This document shows positions 25,311 to 33,904 of a stretch of DNA of 64,000 bases, piece after piece. The translations under genes and the position numbers were made by a program. The notes below the pieces were generated by a model, which had not been told where the DNA came from, did not search any database, and saw only the letters and a list, made by a program, of their open reading frames with translations. The DNA is from JBCBRD01 sp039819785 (lineage in GTDB: Bacteria; Pseudomonadota; Alphaproteobacteria; Rhizobiales; Hyphomicrobiaceae), in assembly GCA_039819785.1 (NCBI GenBank), contig JBCBRH010000014.1, forward strand, positions 21,794 through 85,793. The letters run 5' to 3'. Each line of letters opens with the position of its first letter. The stretch's first letter is position 1.

Positions 25311-26408
25311 ATGAAAATTAACGGCACGCATTACCGCACGATCTGGCCGGCCGAGGACGGTCAGGGCATTCAAATCATCGACCAGACCAAACTGCCCCAC
25401 GCCTTCGAGGTCATCACACTGCGCACCATGGAAGAGGCAGCACATGCGATTGTGTCGATGCAGGTTCGCGGTGCTCCGCTCATTGGCGCAACCGCTGCCT
25501 ATGGGGTGTGTCTGGCTTTGGAAAAAGATGCCTCCGACGATGCCCTCGAAGCCGCGATCGACCATCTTGCCAAGCAGCGCCCAACCGCAATCAACCTGCG
25601 CTGGGCGCTCGACCAAATGGCTGCGTCCGTCCGCAACCTCCCGCGTGAAGACCGTGTGGCAGCCGCCCGCGCACGGGCCGATCAGCTCTGTGAAGATGAT
25701 GTCGAAACCTGCCGCATGATCGGCCAGCACGGCCTGAAGATCATCAACGAGATCGCCGCAAAAAAACCACCCGGCGAACCAGTGAACATCCTGACCCACT
25801 GCAACGCCGGATGGATCGCAACCGTGGACTGGGGAACCGCAACATCGCCGATCTATCAGGCGCACGACGCGGGAACGAAGATGCATGTCTGGGTCGACGA
25901 AACCCGGCCCCGCAACCAGGGCGCGGCGTTGACCGCGTATGAGTTGGGTGCCCACGGCGTCCCCCACACCATCATCGTCGACAACGCTGGCGGACACTTG
26001 ATGCAACATGGCCAGGTCGACGCTGTGATCGTCGGTACGGACCGCGTCACATCCTCAGGCGATGTGGCAAACAAGATCGGCACATACCTGAAAGCCCTGG
26101 CCGCCAAGGACAACGACATCCCGTTCTACGTCGCACTTCCACATTCAACGATCGATTGGACGATCGAGGATGGCATGACGATTCCGATTGAAGAGCGGGA
26201 CCAGGGCGAAGTACTGCAAATGACCGGTCGCCTGGAAGACGGCAGTGTCGTCACCGTGGATATCGCAAGCCCTGGCTCGCCAGCGGGCAACCCCGCGTTC
26301 GATGTCACGCCCGCCCGTCTGGTCACGGGCTTTATTACCGAGCGTGGCGTATGCCCTGCCTCCGCAGAGGGGCTGGCTGAACTCTATCCCGAAAAGGTTG
26401 CTGGGTAA
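25311..26408 (+). CDS. mtnA: S-methyl-5-thioribose-1-phosphate isomerase
   Basis: The 365-residue enzyme converts methylthioribose-1-phosphate to methylthioribulose-1-phosphate in methionine salvage. It belongs to the eIF2B-like family: MQVRGAPLIGATAAYGVCL, NLRWALDQM, NILTHCNAGWIATVDWGTA (catalytic Cys), ETRPRNQGAALTAYEL and the catalytic Asp in DAVIVGTDRVTSSGDVANKI. The final VTPARLVTGFITERGV fits. It follows mtnP and apt on the same strand. No later pathway genes (mtnB, mtnC, mtnD) are in the window. Confidence 0.96.
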   Translation: MKINGTHYRTIWPAEDGQGIQIIDQTKLPHAFEVITLRTMEEAAHAIVSMQVRGAPLIGATAAYGVCLALEKDASDDALEAAIDHLAKQRPTAINLRWALDQMAASVRNLPREDRVAAARARADQLCEDDVETCRMIGQHGLKIINEIAAKKPPGEPVNILTHCNAGWIATVDWGTATSPIYQAHDAGTKMHVWVDETRPRNQGAALTAYELGAHGVPHTIIVDNAGGHLMQHGQVDAVIVGTDRVTSSGDVANKIGTYLKALAAKDNDIPFYVALPHSTIDWTIEDGMTIPIEERDQGEVLQMTGRLEDGSVVTVDIASPGSPAGNPAFDVTPARLVTGFITERGVCPASAEGLAELYPEKVAG

Positions 26409-26580
26409 GCAAACTGAGATTCCCGCCCGCGACCGTTCACAGGGGGGCGCACCTCAACGATGTGGGTTGCCGCACGGCTCCCGTCGGAGGAAGCACGTCG
26501 TACCCGGGCAGCGCTGTCTTCTCGCGAGCGGTGCCATGGAGATGTGCCCCCTCGCCCAACCGGTAGACGGCGCAGCGTGT

Positions 26581-27414
26581 CTACCCAGGAACGGCAAACG
26601 TATCCGTGTGCCCGATGACAACACTGGTCCGGTCGAGCGCACCCCATTTGGCAGCCGTCGCGGCATCGATCAGCTTGGTGTCCTTCGCCGCCTGCACGTG
26701 GCCAGCCCTCAGATCCGCGATCAGCTTGGCCTGCTTCTCGTTCAACTTCCACGGGCTGTCACCCTCGCTGACAAGATATCCATTGATCTTGAACTGATCC
26801 GCGAGATGCGATGGTGCCGTCGGCCCGCACGCTGGACCAAAACCCTTGTCCGTCACTTGGTGATGATGAAAAGCTGAAATGATGGACTGGTCCAGAGGAT
26901 GTCTCGGGGTCCACTGGGAAATCCCGTTGTACGTCAGAACCGTCATGAAAGCGGCACGCACCTCCACAACCGAAGACACGAACGAACGAATGAAATCAGA
27001 CGAGACCAGATCGAAGAATGCAGCAGCCGTCACAAGATCGGGTTTGCCGGCAAGAACAGGCGAGACGTCCTTCGATAGATCACGCTTTTCAAACGTAGCG
27101 TCGATGCGTTGCCGGCCTTTTTCTAGCTTAAGGACGCCCCCGTCATCATGGGCTTCATCGGCCCAGTTGCTCAATTCGGCGCGCGCTGCGGTAAGCAATC
27201 CGGCGTCATAATCCACGAGCGTCCAGGACTGTTGACGCGGCAGCAATGACGCCGTCCCACGCAGGTTCGAACCCGTTCCACAGCCAAGATCGACAACCTT
27301 GATATGATCACGGGAAAAAAAGCGCGCTTGAACGGCATCCGCGACCTCCGCGGACCGGGCGCGCAGATCAGCTGGTTCACGCAAAGCGAGCCAGGACGTA
27401 CTAAAGCCTGTCAT
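26581..27414 (-). CDS. Class I SAM-dependent methyltransferase
   Basis: From ATG at 27414 (MTGFSTSWLALREPADL) the protein has about 277 residues. Motif I is KVVDLGCGTGSNLRG (about residues 40-54), followed by the acidic loop WTLVDYDAGLL, and KPDLVTAAAFFDLVS serves as motif IV. The C-terminal half has a His-rich AFHHHQVTDKGFG segment and an IGHTDTFAVPG end. The acceptor is unknown. Its ATG overlaps the stop of the glycosyltransferase gene (ATGA), so the two are translationally coupled and probably act on one product. Last gene of the four-gene cluster. Confidence 0.85.
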   Translation of the reverse strand: MTGFSTSWLALREPADLRARSAEVADAVQARFFSRDHIKVVDLGCGTGSNLRGTASLLPRQQSWTLVDYDAGLLTAARAELSNWADEAHDDGGVLKLEKGRQRIDATFEKRDLSKDVSPVLAGKPDLVTAAAFFDLVSSDFIRSFVSSVVEVRAAFMTVLTYNGISQWTPRHPLDQSIISAFHHHQVTDKGFGPACGPTAPSHLADQFKINGYLVSEGDSPWKLNEKQAKLIADLRAGHVQAAKDTKLIDAATAAKWGALDRTSVVIGHTDTFAVPG

Positions 27415-28457
27415 GAGCGAAGATCCATTATCGCCGCAGCAACACGCCGCGCGGTTTCCTGCCATGTCGGCAGCGTTCGACCAGCATCCCAGGACGCATC
27501 CGCAAGGCGCGCCCGCAGTTTCTTATCGGCCATCGCGTCCGCCAACGCCCTCGAAAGCGCGGTGACATCTCCGGGCGGAACTTTGAGAGCCGCCTCGTCC
27601 GGCACGGTCTCAGATGCCGCCCCACCGGTAGTGCAAATGATCGGCAACCCACGCGCCATCGCTTCGGCCAAAACCATCCCGTAGCCCTCGTAGAGCGACG
27701 GCATCAAAAACAGATCGGCGCTTTCATAGAGACGATCAAGTGTCGCTGGGACGACGACGCCTGATAATGTAATGCGCTCTTGAAACCCGTAATCGTCGAT
27801 CATCTGTTGAAGATGGTCCGCCGTCCCGGGGCCGCGGTCAAGTGCGCCAACAATGGTCATACGCCAGGACTGCTCCGACATCGGCCGTAAGGCGTTGACG
27901 AGGACGTCGTATCCCTTGCGTTTTGAAACCGCACCCACGCAGAGGAGCTGAAGCGGCATGGCCGTCCCCGTCGCCCGTTGCGCGGGGTCGGTCCCAGGCT
28001 GTGCCACCGTGATGAGCGATGTATCAACATGATAGTCGTCAGCAAGCACCTTCGCCGTTGTCGGGCTGGTCGCAACCACCCGGTCAGCCAGTGAAAGCGC
28101 ATCTCGCTCGCATGTCCTGAAGCGGTCTTTCTGAGCGTCACTCAGCCCGGTTTCCAGGGCCAACGGGTGATGGACCAGCGCAATCAATCGTCTGTTGACC
28201 TTCGCCACGGCCGACTTCGGCAAGGCCCCGAACGCCAGCCCGTCAATGAGGATGGTTGACCCTTCCGGCGTTCCAGACAGTGCTGAAAGTGCGCCGGTAA
28301 CGTCATCGTCGCTGGCATCAGGAAAGCCACCGGGCAGCGGAAGGTAATGGACCGCAATCCCCAACGCCGGCAGTTCCTTCATCAAACGCCGGTCATAGGC
28401 ATATCCGCCAGTTTGCGTGGCCAGATCACCCGGGATCGCGAAATAGGCTTCAACCAC
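27411..28457 (-). CDS. GT4-family glycosyltransferase
   Basis: From GTG at 28457 the 348-residue protein is a GT-B glycosyltransferase: the N-terminal acceptor domain begins VVEAYFAIPGDLATQTGGY, the donor domain shows LLCVGAVSKRKGYDVLV and the E-x7-E motif in SLYEGYGMVLAEAMARGLP. Retaining transfer from a nucleotide sugar is expected. The start overlaps the end of the QueD-like gene by 8 bases and has AAGGG upstream; the frame extends to 28640 but the additional 61 residues lie within the other gene and are Arg/Ser-rich noise. Acceptor unknown. Confidence 0.88.
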   Translation of the reverse strand: MVEAYFAIPGDLATQTGGYAYDRRLMKELPALGIAVHYLPLPGGFPDASDDDVTGALSALSGTPEGSTILIDGLAFGALPKSAVAKVNRRLIALVHHPLALETGLSDAQKDRFRTCERDALSLADRVVATSPTTAKVLADDYHVDTSLITVAQPGTDPAQRATGTAMPLQLLCVGAVSKRKGYDVLVNALRPMSEQSWRMTIVGALDRGPGTADHLQQMIDDYGFQERITLSGVVVPATLDRLYESADLFLMPSLYEGYGMVLAEAMARGLPIICTTGGAASETVPDEAALKVPPGDVTALSRALADAMADKKLRARLADASWDAGRTLPTWQETARRVAAAIMDLRS

Positions 28458-28854
28458 GGATTGGCCCTTCAAAATGCGCCCGTGCCAGATCGGTCTCGTG
28501 CAACGTGACCCGGACTTTCGAAAGCCCCTTACCGTCTTCGCCCAATTTCCCGCTGAGCGCTGCATCTGAGATGGCATCGAAAATGTATTTCGCCAGAAAC
28601 TCCGTGGTGGTGAGCACGCCCTTGAACTCTGGAATGTCATCGAGGTTCTTGTAGGCCAGCGGTTTCAGCGTTTCATTCAAGACAGTCAGGGCCGCTCCGA
28701 TGTCAACGACGACATTCTTGTCCGTCAATTCATCCCGGAAGAAGGCCACATCAACAACGAACGTCGCCCCATGCATATTCTGGGCAGGGCCGAAAAAGGG
28801 GTCGGGCAGAGAATGGGCAATCATAATGCGGTCGCGGACTTCAACGGAAAACAT
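28450..28854 (-). CDS. Divergent QueD / 6-pyruvoyl-tetrahydropterin-synthase-like protein
   Basis: The 134-residue protein has the T-fold layout of QueD/PTPS: first zinc His in IAHSL, MHGATFVVDVAF in place of HGH, NVVVDIGAALTVLNE (as in QueD IIDFAELK), LDDIPEF, TTTEFLAKYIFD and the late Glu of LHETD. Against E. coli QueD from memory, the catalytic Cys (CGRLHGH) is Ala here, the second His of HGH is Ala, and the LDHH histidines are missing. It may thus bind a pterin or related substrate but do a different reaction. Overlaps the glycosyltransferase gene. Confidence 0.82.
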   Translation of the reverse strand: MFSVEVRDRIMIAHSLPDPFFGPAQNMHGATFVVDVAFFRDELTDKNVVVDIGAALTVLNETLKPLAYKNLDDIPEFKGVLTTTEFLAKYIFDAISDAALSGKLGEDGKGLSKVRVTLHETDLARAHFEGPIRG

Positions 28855-29006
28855 ATGAACGTGGCCTTTCTTATCGTGATCATCGCCAATCGCTTGGCAA
28901 AGGATGGAGCCCAGTTACCGGCAAGTCAGTCAGGCGGTCTGTCGTCAAAGCTGAACAGACTACGCCCAATAGTGTCTGGCACGGGATGTGTGCCAAGCGT
29001 TGTCGG

Positions 29007-30017
29007 CTATTTTGCGTCGCCTGGATAGCGGATCACGGGCGCAAGGCCAGCGTTTTCCCTCATCAAGAGCTTGGGGAGGGCCACGGGGGCATCCTCAAAG
29101 GCAATCTCTTCCGTAACCATCTGGTCAAAAATCGGGTCCGCAAGAAGTGTGAGGGCCATCTCCAGGCGGCGCCGATAGGACCAGCGAATGCGCCGGCTCG
29201 GTGAAACGTGTCCAACCTGTGAGGAGATGATCTGCAACCTTTTGCGGTGAAACGCCCCACCCAGCGGCACTGACGTTTTCTGGTCCCCAAACCAGGACAT
29301 TTCAATTAGCTTGGCTTCCACGCCACACAGCGCAATAGCAGAAGACAGGCCGGCGTCGCTGGCGCTGGTGTGAAATACAACGTCTGCGCCCAGCTCTGAT
29401 GGCGCCTCGGTATGGAAGGTGGCACCGAGGGCCTGGGCGATGTCCCGGCGCGCCGGGTTGGGATCGATGACGTGGGTCTGCGATCCGGTAATGCCGCAAG
29501 CAACAGCAGCCACCAGCAGACCGACAACCCCTGCCCCAACCACGGCGATCGTATCGCCTGGTCCGCTGCCCGCATCCCAATGACCGTTGAGAGCGGTTTC
29601 CATATTGGCGGCAAGCACGGCACGTTTTGCTGCAACGCATTCAGGCACTGGAACCAACATTTCAATGGGCGCGTTAAACACGTCCTGATGCGGGTGCAGG
29701 CAGAAAACCCTGCGGCCAATCAACTCATTAGGCCCCAACTGAACGATCCCAGTCGCGCAATAGCCGTATTTAATTGGGAATGGAAATTCGCCGCATTGCA
29801 GCGGAGCCCTCATATGTGCCCATTCCGCTTCAGGAACGGCGCCTTTGAGGATCAAGCGTTCAGTTCCGCGGCTCACGCCGCTGAACTCGGTGTTCACCGG
29901 AGCTTCATGTGAGTTGGGGTGTTTAACGGGCTCAGGCCGGAGTTCGAGTTGGCCGGGCCCTGCGTACCAAAGTGCGCGGGCCATCTGAGTGCGAGCAATG
30001 GACCGACGGTCGTTCAT
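29007..30017 (-). CDS. Zinc-type medium-chain dehydrogenase (BchC-like)
   Basis: A 336-residue MDR-family oxidoreductase. The N-terminal domain has FSGVSRGTERLILKG and IKYGYCATG; the Rossmann motif is IAVVGAGVVGLLVA (about residue 158) with acidic VIDPNP after it. GVSRGTE is shared with the bacteriochlorophyllide dehydrogenase BchC group, but no photosynthesis genes are near. Few Cys/His in the usual catalytic zinc positions are seen, so zinc dependence is doubtful. ATG 30017 has GGAG at good spacing. First gene of the minus-strand cluster; substrate unknown. Confidence 0.85.
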   Translation of the reverse strand: MNDRRSIARTQMARALWYAGPGQLELRPEPVKHPNSHEAPVNTEFSGVSRGTERLILKGAVPEAEWAHMRAPLQCGEFPFPIKYGYCATGIVQLGPNELIGRRVFCLHPHQDVFNAPIEMLVPVPECVAAKRAVLAANMETALNGHWDAGSGPGDTIAVVGAGVVGLLVAAVACGITGSQTHVIDPNPARRDIAQALGATFHTEAPSELGADVVFHTSASDAGLSSAIALCGVEAKLIEMSWFGDQKTSVPLGGAFHRKRLQIISSQVGHVSPSRRIRWSYRRRLEMALTLLADPIFDQMVTEEIAFEDAPVALPKLLMRENAGLAPVIRYPGDAK

Positions 30018-30107
30018 ACCAGGGATCTCCATTAACCAGGCCGGCACGTGTCTGGATTTGGGCTCCAAATGTGATGTCGGCGTCGGTCGTTAAGGGCAAG
30101 GTCTTAT

Positions 30108-32018
30108 ATGAGCTATACCTATTACACGGCACCTACCAGCGGGCGAGATCAGAGCGATGCGACCGTTGGTCTGCCAACCGGTTTGCAATCTCTCAAAACC
30201 ATCAGGTCCCGCCGCCGGGTTGTGCTGATCTTGAACAGCCTGACCTATGGAGCCCTTTTGGCAGGCGCATGGCATGTTGCGTCAGCCGGCGGACTGACAA
30301 TTGTTGACATCGTCATGTTCGGTTGTTTCGCCATCGGTAGCCCATGGGCTGTGATGGGCTTCTGGAACGCCGTCATCGGACTGTGGTTGCTTCATGCCCA
30401 TAAGGATCCCGTGGTAGCCGTTGCACCATTTGCAAAGGCTGGCGACCGCGACGATCCCTTGACCATCAAGACAGCCGTCCTGCTGACATTGCGCAATGAA
30501 GACCCTGCACGCGCTGTTGAGCGTCTGCGAACCGTGAAGCGCTCGATCGATGCCACCGGACAAGGCCCGGCCTTTAGCTATTTCGTCCTGTCTGACACCA
30601 ACGACCCGGATGTCGCAATTCGCGAAGAACAGGTCTTCAACGCCTGGCAGGCAAGCGATCCGGATGGCAATCGCATCATATACCGCCGCCGCACGGATAA
30701 CGAAGGCTTCAAGGCCGGGAATGTCCGTGATTTTGTCGATCGTTGGGGCTCCGACTTTGAATTGATGTTGCCGCTTGATGCGGACAGCCTGATGTCCGGC
30801 GACGCGATCTTGCGGATGACGCGGATGATGCAGGTCCATGACAAGCTGGGCATCCTGCAAAGCCTCGTTGTGGGGATGCCGTCGCAAAGCGCGTTCGCCC
30901 GGATATTCCAGTTCGGCATGCGCCATGGCATGCGCTCCTACACCATGGGTCAATCCTGGTGGATCGCCGACTGTGGTCCGTTCTGGGGCCACAACGCACT
31001 TGTGCGCATTGCGCCCTTCCGGGATGAATGTGACCTCCCGATCTTACCCGGTAAGCCTCCACTCGGCGGGCATATCCTGAGCCACGACCAGGTCGAAGCA
31101 ACATTGATGCGCCGCGCAGGCTATGAGGTGCGCGTGCTGCCATTCGAAATTGGGTCGTGGGAAGAAAACCCGCCAACCATGCTGGACTTTGCCAAGCGCG
31201 ATGTGCGCTGGTGCCAGGGCAACATGCAGTATGCCAAGCTGCTGAACTTTCCGGGCCTGAAGCCGATGAGCCGTTTCCAGCTCGCCTGGGCCATGTTGAT
31301 GTTCATCGGCATCCCGGCCTGGACGCTGATGATCGCATTGTTGCCGATCGCAGCCTATCAAGCTCAAGGCGTGGCAGACTATCCAACGGGTCTGGCGATC
31401 GGGCTTTATGTGGCGTTTTTCGCCATGTACCTGGCCCCCAAGATTGCCGGTCTGATCGATGCGGTTCTGACGCGCGGTGAAGTTGCCCGGTTCGGTGGGC
31501 CGCTACGCTTCACTGCCAGTGCGCTGATCGAATTGGTATTTTCATTCCTGCAAGGTGCGATTTCAACCATCCGCACAACCGTCTTCATGGTCGGGCTGCT
31601 GTTTGGCACCTCGGTCAAGTGGGGCGGACAGGACCGCGACGCCCACGGCATTTCCTGGCGTACGGCTCTTAGTGATCTATGGCCGCAGACACTGTTCGGC
31701 GTCATTGTGTGTTCGGCGCTCTGGATGATTTCGCCTGAAACGCTGTATTGGTCGTTGCCGCTTACGCTGGGTTACCTCGTGGCCATTCCATTCGCGGTGG
31801 CAACAGCTGAGCCAGCGCTTGGGCGGTGGATGCAACGCAACGGTCTGTGCGCGATCCCAGAGGACTTCGCACCGCCTGTCGAAATTCGCAGCCTGACCGA
31901 AGGCGACCTGACCACGTTTGAAGCCGTCAGCCTTCCTATGCCGCTATCTGGCAGTGATCCGGCCAACGGTCCACGACCCGCCACAGCACCGATCGCGTTC
32001 AACTCTGAAGATCGCTGA
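30108..32018 (+). CDS. opgH: OpgH-type glucan glucosyltransferase
   Basis: The 636-residue inner-membrane GT2 enzyme makes the beta-glucan backbone of osmoregulated periplasmic glucans from UDP-glucose. Two membrane spans precede a cytoplasmic domain with FVLSDTNDPD, RRRTDNEGFKAGNVRDFV, the metal-binding DADS in MLPLDADSLM, GHNALVRI, SHDQVEATLMRRAGYEV and the RDVRWCQGN motif (QxxRW-like). About five further spans follow (LMFIGIPAWTLMIALLPI and others). It is shorter than the 847-residue E. coli protein, as in other alphaproteobacteria. No opgG is adjacent; an FkbM methyltransferase follows instead. Confidence 0.93.
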   Translation: MSYTYYTAPTSGRDQSDATVGLPTGLQSLKTIRSRRRVVLILNSLTYGALLAGAWHVASAGGLTIVDIVMFGCFAIGSPWAVMGFWNAVIGLWLLHAHKDPVVAVAPFAKAGDRDDPLTIKTAVLLTLRNEDPARAVERLRTVKRSIDATGQGPAFSYFVLSDTNDPDVAIREEQVFNAWQASDPDGNRIIYRRRTDNEGFKAGNVRDFVDRWGSDFELMLPLDADSLMSGDAILRMTRMMQVHDKLGILQSLVVGMPSQSAFARIFQFGMRHGMRSYTMGQSWWIADCGPFWGHNALVRIAPFRDECDLPILPGKPPLGGHILSHDQVEATLMRRAGYEVRVLPFEIGSWEENPPTMLDFAKRDVRWCQGNMQYAKLLNFPGLKPMSRFQLAWAMLMFIGIPAWTLMIALLPIAAYQAQGVADYPTGLAIGLYVAFFAMYLAPKIAGLIDAVLTRGEVARFGGPLRFTASALIELVFSFLQGAISTIRTTVFMVGLLFGTSVKWGGQDRDAHGISWRTALSDLWPQTLFGVIVCSALWMISPETLYWSLPLTLGYLVAIPFAVATAEPALGRWMQRNGLCAIPEDFAPPVEIRSLTEGDLTTFEAVSLPMPLSGSDPANGPRPATAPIAFNSEDR

Positions 32019-32025
32019 TCAGACC

Positions 32026-32826
32026 ATGGTGAACGTCATGCCAAATTCGGCAACGGACACAGTCCTACGGCTTGCAAGCACACAGGCGTTTGCAAGCCTT
32101 CAACCGTCATTCAAAGCCTACTACGGCGCACCTGAACGCGATGCCGCGATGGACGTCCTGTACCAGCGGTTCGTGCCCGAAAGCGGACTTGCGTTCGACA
32201 TCGGGGCCCATGTTGGCGACCGCACCCAAAGCTTCAGGCGGCTGGGTGCACGTGTGGTCGCACTTGAGCCTCAGCCGCTGTGCGCCGCAGCCCTTCACGA
32301 GATTTTCGCAGACGAGCCAAACGTGACGCTGATCAAAAAGGCCTGTGCGGCAAAGCCGGGAAAGCTGACCTTCCACGTCAACTCGGCCAACCCCACTGTG
32401 TCGACCGCCTCTAACGATTTCATCACCGAAGCCGATGGTGCTGATGGCTGGGCAGACCAGCGCTGGGATTCAGAAATCACCGTCGAAGCCACAACACTTG
32501 ACGACCTCATCGCAGCCCACGGTATGCCGGACTTCATCAAGATCGACGTCGAGGGGTTCGAGGATACGGTCCTGGCTGGTCTGACATCGGCGCCACGCGC
32601 GCTATCGTTTGAGTTCACGACCATTCAGCGGCAGACGGCGTTGCATGCTTTGCAAAAGCTGACCGATCTGGGACCATACCGCTTTGATATCGCGCTTGGT
32701 GAAAGCCAGACACTGAAGTTCGGGGAGACACGTGAAGTGGGTGCCGACACCATGGCGGACATCATCATGGCCCTGCCCCACGATGCCAACTCAGGTGACA
32801 TCTATGCTGTTCTCCAGCCGGCCTGA
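32026..32826 (+). CDS. FkbM-family methyltransferase
   Basis: The 266-residue protein shows the FkbM class I methyltransferase signatures: LAFDIGAHVGDRTQSFRRLG (SAM-binding loop), VVALEPQPLC, and FIKIDVEGFEDTVLAG. Such enzymes commonly O-methylate sugars or acyl/polyketide hydroxyls. It starts 7 bases after opgH, so it may modify the periplasmic glucan or another envelope glycan; that link is inference. Start at ATG 32026, with GTG 32029 and ATG 32038 as alternatives. Its 3' end overlaps the next gene by 23 bases. Confidence 0.9.
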   Translation: MVNVMPNSATDTVLRLASTQAFASLQPSFKAYYGAPERDAAMDVLYQRFVPESGLAFDIGAHVGDRTQSFRRLGARVVALEPQPLCAAALHEIFADEPNVTLIKKACAAKPGKLTFHVNSANPTVSTASNDFITEADGADGWADQRWDSEITVEATTLDDLIAAHGMPDFIKIDVEGFEDTVLAGLTSAPRALSFEFTTIQRQTALHALQKLTDLGPYRFDIALGESQTLKFGETREVGADTMADIIMALPHDANSGDIYAVLQPA

Positions 32827-33853
32827 TCAGCTGATATCCGCCAACTGGAGATCATATGCGGTCGTGTTGTGGGCGGTCACCGCCATGCCCGCCGGTGCAG
32901 CCGAGCCCACCAGCTTGACGCCAACCGATAAGGTCGGCGTCGAAGTCCAAAACCTCTCCCGGCCAATTCTATGCGCCGAAAAAGACAACGTCACCGTCGC
33001 ATTCCGCAACCCGAAGGTGACCGGGTTCAGCATCGAGGCGGCCCACCCCGCCTATGTCAACACTTTGCAAAAGGACTCGTTTGCAGCCGACTGGACGGAT
33101 TGCGACGACATCGCAACCGGTGTCATCACCCAGAAAGCAACGCCCGAAAAGGTTACCCTCTACGAAGACATCGATCTCTGGGTGACCGGCTATACGTTCC
33201 CAAAGTTTTGGCGGGACCGCAAAGTGCCCTTCACGGTCAAAGGCAAGACCAACGCAAATTTCCACCTGATCCAGGTCTGGGTCCGGCACAACGAACGCGC
33301 TGAAGAAGTGTTGGTAGTCTATCCGGTCGATGGTTATTGGCGCATCCGTCCCCTGCCACCTGAACATCTGGGCTGGAGCGCATACGGGTCGTCGTTTGTG
33401 ATTGGCCCGGTAGAGGATGTAGAAGGCCCGCGCGAGGTGCGCCCAGTCGTCAATCTAACGGCGCTGGAATTCGACCCCACCTCCAAAACATTCACAATGG
33501 ACTTTGAAACAGGTGGGACCGCACCGCTCACCATGAGCAAGCTCACAAACGAACGTATGCGTCTCGACGTTGCACTCTCTGAGCCAATCAAGGGATCAGC
33601 GTTTGCTGCCCTTCGCTCAATGTACGTGACGCGGTTCAATGCCGATGCGACGGATGTTGCAGTTTTGGAATCGACGGCCAAGAGTTGGCGCGAACACCCC
33701 GTGATGACGTTTACTGGTGCCCAGTCTGCATCAAGCCTTTGGCTTGGACGACTGGTCCCATCACGACACAACACGTCGGCCCCCGATCATGTCGTGTCGA
33801 ACTTCAAGATCAGCGCTGCCCGACAGGACAAGACAGAAGCCAACCCTGAGTAG
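32804..33853 (+). CDS. Secreted protein of unknown function in opgH operon
   Basis: From ATG 32804 the 349-residue product has a signal peptide (SYAVVLWAVTAMPAGAA) and a mature periplasmic domain rich in beta-strand-like segments (FHLIQVWVRHNERAEEVLVV, GWSAYGSSFVIGP). CAGGTG lies upstream of the start, inside the FkbM gene, so translation is coupled. I do not recognise the fold; the DWTDCDD and RPILCAEK cysteines could form one disulphide. Position suggests a periplasmic partner of the OpgH/FkbM pair, possibly replacing OpgG, which is not seen, but the sequences do not look alike. Confidence 0.8.
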   Translation: MLFSSRPDQLISANWRSYAVVLWAVTAMPAGAAEPTSLTPTDKVGVEVQNLSRPILCAEKDNVTVAFRNPKVTGFSIEAAHPAYVNTLQKDSFAADWTDCDDIATGVITQKATPEKVTLYEDIDLWVTGYTFPKFWRDRKVPFTVKGKTNANFHLIQVWVRHNERAEEVLVVYPVDGYWRIRPLPPEHLGWSAYGSSFVIGPVEDVEGPREVRPVVNLTALEFDPTSKTFTMDFETGGTAPLTMSKLTNERMRLDVALSEPIKGSAFAALRSMYVTRFNADATDVAVLESTAKSWREHPVMTFTGAQSASSLWLGRLVPSRHNTSAPDHVVSNFKISAARQDKTEANPE

Positions 33854-33904
33854 AGGTTAGGGCCGCCGAGCAGTCGGTCCTCAAACTGGCGTCTGTGCTG
33901 ATCG

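Noticed and set aside
28458..28640. 61 additional residues at the N-terminus of the GT4 frame
   Set aside because: They lie within the QueD-like gene in another frame, are Arg/Ser-rich, and a GTG with a ribosome site marks the family-like start.
29007..30017. Photosynthesis (bacteriochlorophyll) role for the BchC-like dehydrogenase
   Set aside because: No bch, crt or puf genes are in the window; the similarity is to the wider MDR subgroup.
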